A stretch of 12,500 bases of DNA from Chrysomallon squamiferum (lineage: Eukaryota > Mollusca > Gastropoda > Neomphalida > Peltospiridae). The stretch spans positions 18,042,394 to 18,054,893 of the forward strand of contig CM022672.1 in NCBI GenBank assembly GCA_012295275.1. The letters are read 5' to 3'. This document shows, piece by piece, positions 7,775 through 12,500 of the stretch. Position 1 is the first letter of the stretch, and every line of letters begins with the position of its first letter. The notes beneath the pieces are model-generated. The model was not told the origin of the DNA. It ran no database searches and saw nothing but the letters and a program-made list of their open reading frames with translations. The position numbers were made by a program, and so were the translations under genes.

Positions 7775-7830
7775 TTTCTTTTCTTTTCTTTTCTTTTTCT
7801 TTTTCATTTCTTTTTCTTTTCTTTATTTTT
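7775..7830. repeat. (CTTTT)n microsatellite
   Basis: Pentanucleotide CTTTT repeats with slippage variants (CTTTTT, CATTT). It is an all-pyrimidine plus strand and continues the T-rich region. Confidence 0.85.
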
Positions 7831-8059
7831 AAATTTAAATTTTTTTTAGGGGTTTTTGAAAAATCACTCTATTAATTTTTTTTTTTCTGTTTACAAGTAA
7901 CAGAAAGCTTACTTTCTTCTGGCAGTAATCCAAACCCAGGATTATAAGCAAGGCAGAAAATACGTGTCAAATAAATAACTTCAAAATGCACACGAACTTA
8001 AAAGTGCATTTCGTTTTGATGATGGACAAGTGTGCGTGGCCGGCAAGCTTCACGCAGCC

Positions 8060-8111
8060 TCAGTCGCTCACTTCCGAGTCACGTGATTCCGACGTTTTAG
8101 CCGCCATCATG
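8060..8111 (-). promoter_or_regulatory. ETS / E-box / YY1 motif trio, housekeeping-promoter-like
   Basis: CACTTCCG (8069-8076; minus strand CGGAAGTG) is an ETS-family consensus. GTCACGTGAT (8078-8087) holds the CACGTG E-box. GCCGCCAT (8100-8107; minus strand ATGGCGGC) is the core of the YY1 element that often spans starts of TATA-less genes. All three fall in 39 bp of otherwise AT-rich, CpG-poor DNA. In the usual YY1 orientation transcription would run on the minus strand. There the YY1 ATG opens a short frame, MMAAKTSESRDSEVSD, that stops at once, so any product would need splicing. Read on the plus strand, the same bases resemble a Kozak context (GCCGCCATCATG) before a 23-codon frame. Motif-based inference only. 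Confidence 0.4.
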
Positions 8112-8229
8112 ATGATATATATATATAAAAATAATCAGACGTTGCTGGTGTTTGTACGTACCCGCAGTTACTATTTTTAGTAATAGTATCAGTGGATACT
8201 GTCAGTATTCGGATATTATAGCAGATTTC

Positions 8230-9460
8230 ACTGCAGATGTTTATAGTTCTGCAGTGCTGCTATTAATAGAAACGCCGTGCTGATTATTAATAGACAAACA
8301 GTTGGTATTTACAGCCGTGTTAATGTTGCTATTTATAGAAACGAAACCGTTGCGTGTTCTACCGATGTTAAAAAGACACGCTTCTGATATTTGTTTCCCC
8401 GTAGTGTTTATTATCTGTGTCCGTGTAGTGTTATTTATGTCCGTCCGTATAGTGTTATTTATAAGCACATAACGTTATTTATTTATAAACGCTTAACGTT
8501 ATTATTTATAGTACTATAACGTTACTATTTATGTCCGTGGTTGTTATTTCTTTAGAGTGTTATTATTTATAGCAGTGCTGTGTTATTATTAAATTTTATG
8601 TCCGTATAATGTTATTATTTATATCCTTAGAGTGTTATTATTTACGTCTGCATGGTGTTGTTATTAACATCGGTTTAGCGTTGTTGTTTATGTCTGTGTA
8701 TGTTACTCTCTACAGCCGTATACACCTGTTATTGACGTACATACAATGATCTTTACATCCACACAGTATTATTATTTACTTCTGTCTATCGTTATTACTT
8801 ATGTCTGTGTATATCATTATTTATATCCCTGTAGTGTTATTATTTATTTCCGTGCAGTGTTGTTATTTCTGTCCGCGTAGTGTTATTATTATTTATAGTC
8901 GTAAAGTGTTATAATCTATAATCGTAACGTGTTATTATTTATAATCGTAAAGTGTTAAAGTTTAATTCTCTGTATGGTTATTATTTATAACAATTTATAC
9001 GCTGGTCTTTATGACCGTGTTATTTTGATAGCCGCAATATTAACATAACATGGATGTTATTAACAGGCTTGGGGTCCTTGATATTTATAGAATGCTGTTG
9101 ACATTTATAGCCATACTGTTATGATATTAATATTCACGAAGTCGTAATATATAAGTAATTTGACATTTATAGGAATATATCAGTAAAAATGCAATACGAT
9201 ATATATATATATATATAGCAGCATAATTGATATTTACAGCTAATAAATATACAGTGCCGATATCAATATACGTGTAGAGATATATAGTGCTGAAATAATA
9301 CACTGTTCATAATGTGCATGTGATACTGATATATCAAGAGGTATCCAGTTTTTATAGTAATATACATGTAATAATATTGTTATCTACAGATGTAAGATGC
9401 TAATATCAATGTGCATTTGGCATATCTGTGAAAGGTACTCTGCCTATATCAATATAATTT
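8230..9460 (+). repeat. Ancient diverged tandem array, ~23-bp period
   Basis: An anchor of the type GTTATT recurs in the core, for example at 8406, 8430, 8454, 8474, 8498, 8521, 8543, 8611, 8634, 8836, 8859, 8882, 8908, 8931, 8954 and 8977. Spacing is mostly 20-26 bp, most often 23. The unit consensus is GTTATTATTTAT followed by RTCCGTRTAGT. About 27 units are recognisable in 8406-9040. The flanks (8230-8400, and 9040-9460 with ATATTTATAG / ATTTACAGC motifs) look like still more decayed units. Units differ by substitutions and small indels, so this is an old minisatellite or satellite no longer being homogenised. Minus-strand reading gives an 8-residue periodic open frame (INNT-type motif) in 8385-8468, a by-product of 24-bp spacing there. 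Confidence 0.7.
9199..9217. repeat. (AT)n microsatellite
   Basis: Pure alternating AT within the outer, decayed part of the 23-bp array. Confidence 0.9.
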
Positions 9461-9472
9461 GACAGCTGACAT

Positions 9473-9532
9473 ATATACATGCATGCATACATACCTACAT
9501 ACCTGCATACATACCTGCATACATACATATAA
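9473..9532. repeat. (CATA)n / CCTG tetranucleotide repeat
   Basis: CATA units with CCTA/CCTG/GCAT variants. The segment ACCTGCATACAT occurs in tandem (9501-9524), showing a higher-order 12-bp unit made of three tetranucleotides. Confidence 0.85.
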
Positions 9533-9660
9533 ATAGTGCTAATATATTGTATAAAGAATAAAATCAAGGGTTAGTATTTAAAACTCTAAACTCATTATTA
9601 TTATCATTAGCCATAATGAGCTAGATTCCAGTCTTTAACATCTTTCAGACAGTTTTTCGT

Positions 9661-9712
9661 AAAAAAAAAAAAAAAATAAAAATTTAAAAAAAAAATGATG
9701 ACTTAAAAAGTC
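9661..9712. repeat. A-rich tract with small hairpin
   Basis: A run of 16 (9661-9676), a second A-rich run to 9695, then GACTT-AAA-AAGTC as a 5-bp inverted repeat (9700-9712). Surrounding 9533-9757 is otherwise ordinary AT-rich sequence. Confidence 0.8.
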
Positions 9713-9757
9713 AAACTAGGTTTAGCGTTTAATGCGAAGGGGTCAGTTTCGTTCAGG

Positions 9758-9877
9758 AGATTATCTTTCCTGTAAGCAGATTATCTCTGAGAGATAATCT
9801 CGTTAGGGTTATCAGTTTTAGTGGTGAATACTGGCTTCATTAAATGCAGAGATGATGGTAGGAAGGAGAGGTTATCA
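9758..9877. promoter_or_regulatory. Homotypic GATA-factor site cluster with 23-bp palindrome
   Basis: Five matches to WGATAA occur on both strands: 9761-9766, 9781-9786, 9792-9797, 9809-9814 and 9872-9877. AGATTATCT is repeated at 9758 and 9778, 20 bp apart (about two helical turns). The second copy forms the left arm of a perfect palindrome: AGATTATCTCT (9778-9788), a single G, then AGAGATAATCT (9790-9800). Paired sites in opposite orientation are typical of enhancers bound by GATA zinc-finger factors. Function is inferred; the target gene is not in view. Confidence 0.4.
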
Positions 9878-10004
9878 AATAAACTAACGCGGCTGTGAGA
9901 AATACGAAGTATCTACCTCGTGTTGTTTTTAGCGAAATATCATGCGACTATTTATATATATACATATATAGGCTATATCACATATCTGTGTGATAAAACA
10001 AAAA

Positions 10005-10075
10005 TAATAATAGTAGCAGTAGTAGTAGTAACAGTAGTACTACAACTACTGCAGCTACTACTACTGCAATTATTA
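10005..10075. repeat. 71-bp imperfect palindrome built of trinucleotides
   Basis: Left arm of TAA/TAG/CAG units (10005-10038) and right arm of ACT/CTA/TGC/ATT units (10039-10075) are approximate reverse complements, with a perfect centre GTAGT|ACTAC (10034-10043) and complementary outer ends TAATAAT / ATTATTA. It could extrude as a hairpin or arise by fold-back copying of a trinucleotide tract. Confidence 0.65.
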
Positions 10076-10158
10076 ATACGTAAATATAATGATATGGAAA
10101 AAACAAAACAAGAGATGAACCCTTATAAATAAAGTTTTGCTGAGAAAGAGGAACGTTT

Positions 10159-10205
10159 TGTGTGTGTGTGTGTGGTAAGAGAAAAAGAAAAGAAAAAAAG
10201 AAAAA
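10159..10205. repeat. (TG)8 followed by purine tract
   Basis: Pure TG at 10159-10174, then an all-purine GAAAAAGAAAAG-type tract (10178-10205). Confidence 0.85.
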
Positions 10206-10866
10206 CATACAAGAAATCTAGGCACAGGGAAAAGCAGACAGTCTGAGAGACAAACAGACACACAGACGGACAGAGAAAGGGGACAGATGTCGAGTCAAAC
10301 AAAAAGCAACATTTCAGACAGAAAAAGAAACATAGGTTCCGAGCTGGTGTCGTTGTTTAAGACGGGGTAATAACTGTCACGAACGAAACAAGTGGCAACT
10401 TTGTTATTCACGCCGTCGTTGTTCTGTACAGCGCGTATAACCTGACCCGCACAGAGAAGAAACACCACATCACGGCGATCTTAAAAACCGATACAGCAAT
10501 AAAAATCGTTTTGTGTGATCCTGGTATAGCGCTGTGTAATTTAAGACAGTCCCGACATAAGTAATAGTAATTCGTTTGATCGTAGAAGTATAAAAACAAC
10601 CAAAAAAAAAACAACCCCCAAAACAAACACTGTCGGTTAAAGTTTAAACAAGAGTGAAAATGTAAGAAATAGTTTATTCAACGAAGCGTTGAGAACGTTG
10701 GTATCAGTTAGCAGCAAAGTATCTGTTTTCTCAACCTTCCCGTAGACAATGCACTGCCTACAAACGTATTTGATAAGCCAGTCGTGGAGCATTGACTGAA
10801 CTGGAAAATAGTCTAAAAGTCACGAGAGAGGTATACCCACAATTTCGCTGATCGACCTACATGCAC
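10206..10866. other. Unique-looking stretch, no supported gene
   Basis: Purine-rich ACAGACA-type sequence to about 10290, then mixed DNA with moderate CpG. A plus-strand open stretch at 10361-10563 (67 codons) has balanced composition but no start codon and no good splice sites at its ends; it is recorded as rejected. No domain, transposon end or RNA gene was recognised. Confidence 0.4.
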
Positions 10867-10914
10867 GCGCACACACGAACGCACGCACGCACGCACATGC
10901 ACCTTCACACACAT

Positions 10915-10948
<34 letters not shown>

Positions 10949-10961
10949 TGCATTTGTGTTT

Positions 10962-10996
<35 letters not shown>
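10867..10996. repeat. Compound GCAC / TA / CA / TA microsatellite
   Basis: GCAC units (10880-10896), pure TA (10917-10944), pure AC (10962-10986) and TA (10986-10996). Nearly all of it is alternating purine-pyrimidine. Confidence 0.9.
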
Positions 10997-11314
10997 ATGT
11001 AATGAAACTTCTTTAACCTTAAAAGTTGTGTATCTTCATAACGAATGGCACCCCCTCCCCTTTTCTGTAATCACGGATTCGTCCTTGCTGGATTACAATA
11101 AGCAGCAACAAGCTGTCTTTCTTTTGTCTGCACTTTAACTTAAACTCCGAAACAGACGAGCTTTTGTTGCACTGGTTTTATCTCGGAGACTGGAACAGAA
11201 AACATTTCAACACGTTCACAGCGACGTATCAATTCCACGACCTTAGTTTTTTTATAAAGATATAATTAATACCAGCTAACAGTTGTCGTCAGAGTCTGGG
11301 ATAAACCAAACAAC
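10997..11314. other. Unique-looking stretch without gene
   Basis: Mixed sequence with one C-rich patch near 11049-11060. No exon, RNA gene, transposon boundary or motif cluster was recognised on either strand. Confidence 0.4.
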
Positions 11315-11324
11315 CTTTACTGTA

Positions 11325-11480
11325 TAGTGTGTCTGTTTTTGTTTTTCTTTTGTGTCTGTGTCTGTGTGTGTCTGTGTATGTGTGTGTGCGTCTTAGAGAG
11401 AGTGTGTGTGTGTGTGTGTGTGCGTGCGTGTGTGTGTGTGTGTGCGCGCGTGTGTTTTGTCTGTGTGTGTGTGCGACTGT
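11325..11480. repeat. TG-rich microsatellite with CG-containing core
   Basis: TG repeats with TCTG variants at 11350-11390, a pure TG run at 11402-11422, and a core containing TGCGTGCGTG and TGCGCGCGTG (11421-11454). Alternating purine-pyrimidine sequence including CG steps is the best Z-DNA former in the window. Short open frames across it are artefacts. Confidence 0.9.
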
Positions 11481-11599
11481 GTATGCATTTGTTAAAGTCA
11501 CTGTAATTTTTCTGGAAAAGGTAACGGTTATGTTTTAAAATGTCATGTCAGATCTGTCTAAAATAAAATTAAAGATTAAGCTACCTATTTTGTACACTT

Positions 11600-11706
11600 A
11601 CATACACAGGTAGAGATATATATATACTCACACAGACACACACATACACACACGTTCACACATACATATATACATATACACATATATAAACACACATACA
11701 CATACT
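11600..11706. repeat. CA/TA degraded microsatellite
   Basis: Interleaved ACAC, CATA and TATA units without a long pure core. Confidence 0.85.
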
Positions 11707-11945
11707 GCCTGTGGGGTATTTATACTTCAGTTTCTGCTTTTTATGACTTTTTAAACTGAATCAAACACATATTCATATATATACCCAACAGCATTCGTGT
11801 ACGTAAGTGAGCTATTATGTCGTTATTTTCAATGGATTCGTTTTTAACACTTGTTGCCGTCGCGCTAAGTCTACACAGACTGTAACGATTTCGTCTGACA
11901 GCACAAAAATTAGTCATCGACTTTATTTGCCCTACTCGGATGACC

Positions 11946-12006
11946 GACCTACCTTTTTACAGGTAAGTCGCCTCCAGGCTTGCAATTACTTAGTCTACAG
12001 GTAATA
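11946..12006 (+). promoter_or_regulatory. Candidate recursive splice site with 38-nt RS-exon
   Basis: A pyrimidine-rich segment ending CCTTTTTACAG (to 11962) is an acceptor and is immediately followed by GTAAGT (11963-11968). Together they give CAG|GTAAGT, a perfect 9/9 donor. At 11994-12006 CTACAG|GTAATA supplies a second donor 38 nt downstream, the arrangement of vertebrate RS-exons: acceptor, regenerated donor, then a competing downstream donor. Recursive sites of this type subdivide very long introns, which suits a repeat-filled, gene-sparse window. An alternative is an ordinary 84-nt phase-0 exon, 11879-11962 (acceptor CTACACAG, donor at 11963). Its frame is open and unlike the nearby repeats, but the acceptor is weak and the peptide is not recognised. 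Confidence 0.4.
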
Positions 12007-12009
12007 TAC

Positions 12010-12115
12010 GGTATGTATGTGTGTGTGTGTGTGTGTGTGTGTGACTGTTTTTGTGTGTAAGTGTGTGTGAGTGTGTGTCAGTCTGTATCTGTATGTATGT
12101 GTGTATGTGTGTCTG
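12010..12115. repeat. TG/TGTA microsatellite
   Basis: Pure TG at 12018-12043 followed by degraded TG with TCTG and TATG variants. It begins right after the second donor-like site. Confidence 0.9.
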
Positions 12116-12396
12116 TGTTCGTATAGACTAGTCGAGTGTTTAGTGCTGATTTAACAAGTAGGCTACACGTTGACATAGATACCCACACACAGTTGTACCT
12201 GTTTATGTACTTAACATACGTTATACTCATCGAAACGCGAATATACATAATATAACTTGCACACATACGTTACACGCGCACGCGATTACACAATGCACGC
12301 GTATAATATGCGGTTACGTGTGCGAACATTAATAGATATATAAACACACACTCGCATACACTGTATAGCCATAAACACAAACAAACAGCAGGACAG
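12116..12396. other. Stretch without recognisable gene
   Basis: Mixed AT-rich sequence with scattered ACAC/TATA and some CpG (ACGCGCACGCG near 12273-12283). No coding or RNA feature was recognised. Confidence 0.4.
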
Positions 12397-12419
12397 ACAC
12401 ACACACACACACACACACA
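12397..12419. repeat. (AC)n microsatellite
   Basis: Pure AC repeat in a broader AC-rich region that extends to about 12475. Confidence 0.9.
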
Positions 12420-12476
12420 GAGAGATACCCATACACACAAACAGCCGTACACCCATACTCACATATATAAACACAA

Positions 12477-12500
12477 TCTTACCTGAGTCACCATTGCTAG
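12477..12500 (-). other. Candidate splice donor and exon edge, minus strand
   Basis: Read on the minus strand the window starts CTAGCAATGGTGACTCAG followed by GTAAGATTG. CAG|GTAAGA matches the donor consensus at 8 of 9 positions, with the exon ending at 12483 and the intron running leftwards. Only 18 nt of the putative exon are present. Two of its three frames are open (LAMVTQ; SNGDS), so coding status cannot be judged. If real, the intron would extend into the rest of this window. TGAGTCA at 12484-12490 is also an AP-1 heptamer. Confidence 0.35.

Noticed and set aside
8241-8468. Minus-strand 75-codon frame with INNT-type periodic motif.
   Set aside because: The periodicity comes from 24-bp spacing in the DNA tandem array. 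It breaks outside a few units, and there is no signal sequence, domain or splice support.
9803-9811. TTAGGGTTA, a telomere-repeat-like match.
   Set aside because: There is a single copy only, with no tandem TTAGGG units; it is a chance match.
10361-10563. 67-codon plus-strand open stretch with balanced amino-acid composition.
   Set aside because: It has no start codon at its beginning, a poor acceptor and donor at its ends, and no recognised domain. In AT-rich DNA of this length many open stretches of similar size are expected in six frames.

Overview
The window looks like non-coding nuclear DNA from an animal. It is AT-rich and packed with microsatellites: (AC)n/(TG)n, (TAA)n/(ATT)n, (CTA)n, (TC)n, (TA)n and many pure poly(T) or poly(A) runs. 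It has no compact gene arrangement, no operon-like spacing and no open frame with a recognisable protein domain. The extreme load of CA repeats and trinucleotide blocks resembles molluscan, especially cephalopod, genomes. That assignment is an inference from texture, not from a gene. No complete protein-coding gene, rRNA or tRNA could be supported.

Layout. 1-230: TG/TATG and TAA microsatellites and a poly(A). 240-1340: the most CpG-rich, least repetitive stretch on the left, with two promoter-like motif groups (CCAAT box plus a 12-bp E-box palindrome near 260-293; CCAAT, GC box and YY1-like site at 655-700) and a CpG-dense patch at 1190-1340. 1370-2790: simple repeats and AT-rich sequence. 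2790-3410: decayed DNA-transposon ends, the best being a 281-bp element with near-identical terminal inverted repeats (2935-3215), plus C-rich tracts whose complement can form G-quadruplexes. 3650-6870: poly(T), TG, ATT and composite trinucleotide repeats, ending in an almost pure 158-bp AC tract. 7480-7870: T-rich tracts with an 80-bp duplication. 8069-8107: an ETS / E-box / YY1 motif trio resembling a housekeeping promoter. 8230-9460: an old, strongly diverged tandem array with a modal period of 23 bp, the largest piece of structure in the window that simple repeats do not explain. 9758-9877: five GATA-factor motifs, two of them in a 23-bp palindrome. 10000-11710: further microsatellites and unremarkable AT-rich sequence. 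11807-12006: less repetitive DNA with an acceptor immediately followed by a perfect donor (CAG|GTAAGT) and a second CAG|GTAATA 38 bp later, the architecture of a recursive splice site. 12477-12500: a strong splice donor on the minus strand, suggesting the edge of an exon entering from outside the window.

Working model (inference): the window is intronic and/or intergenic sequence of a gene-sparse, repeat-rich animal genome. It carries a few candidate regulatory elements and splice signals. The plus-strand recursive site and the minus-strand donor cannot easily belong to the same intron, so at least one is chance or they mark different genes. No novel multi-gene system is visible.
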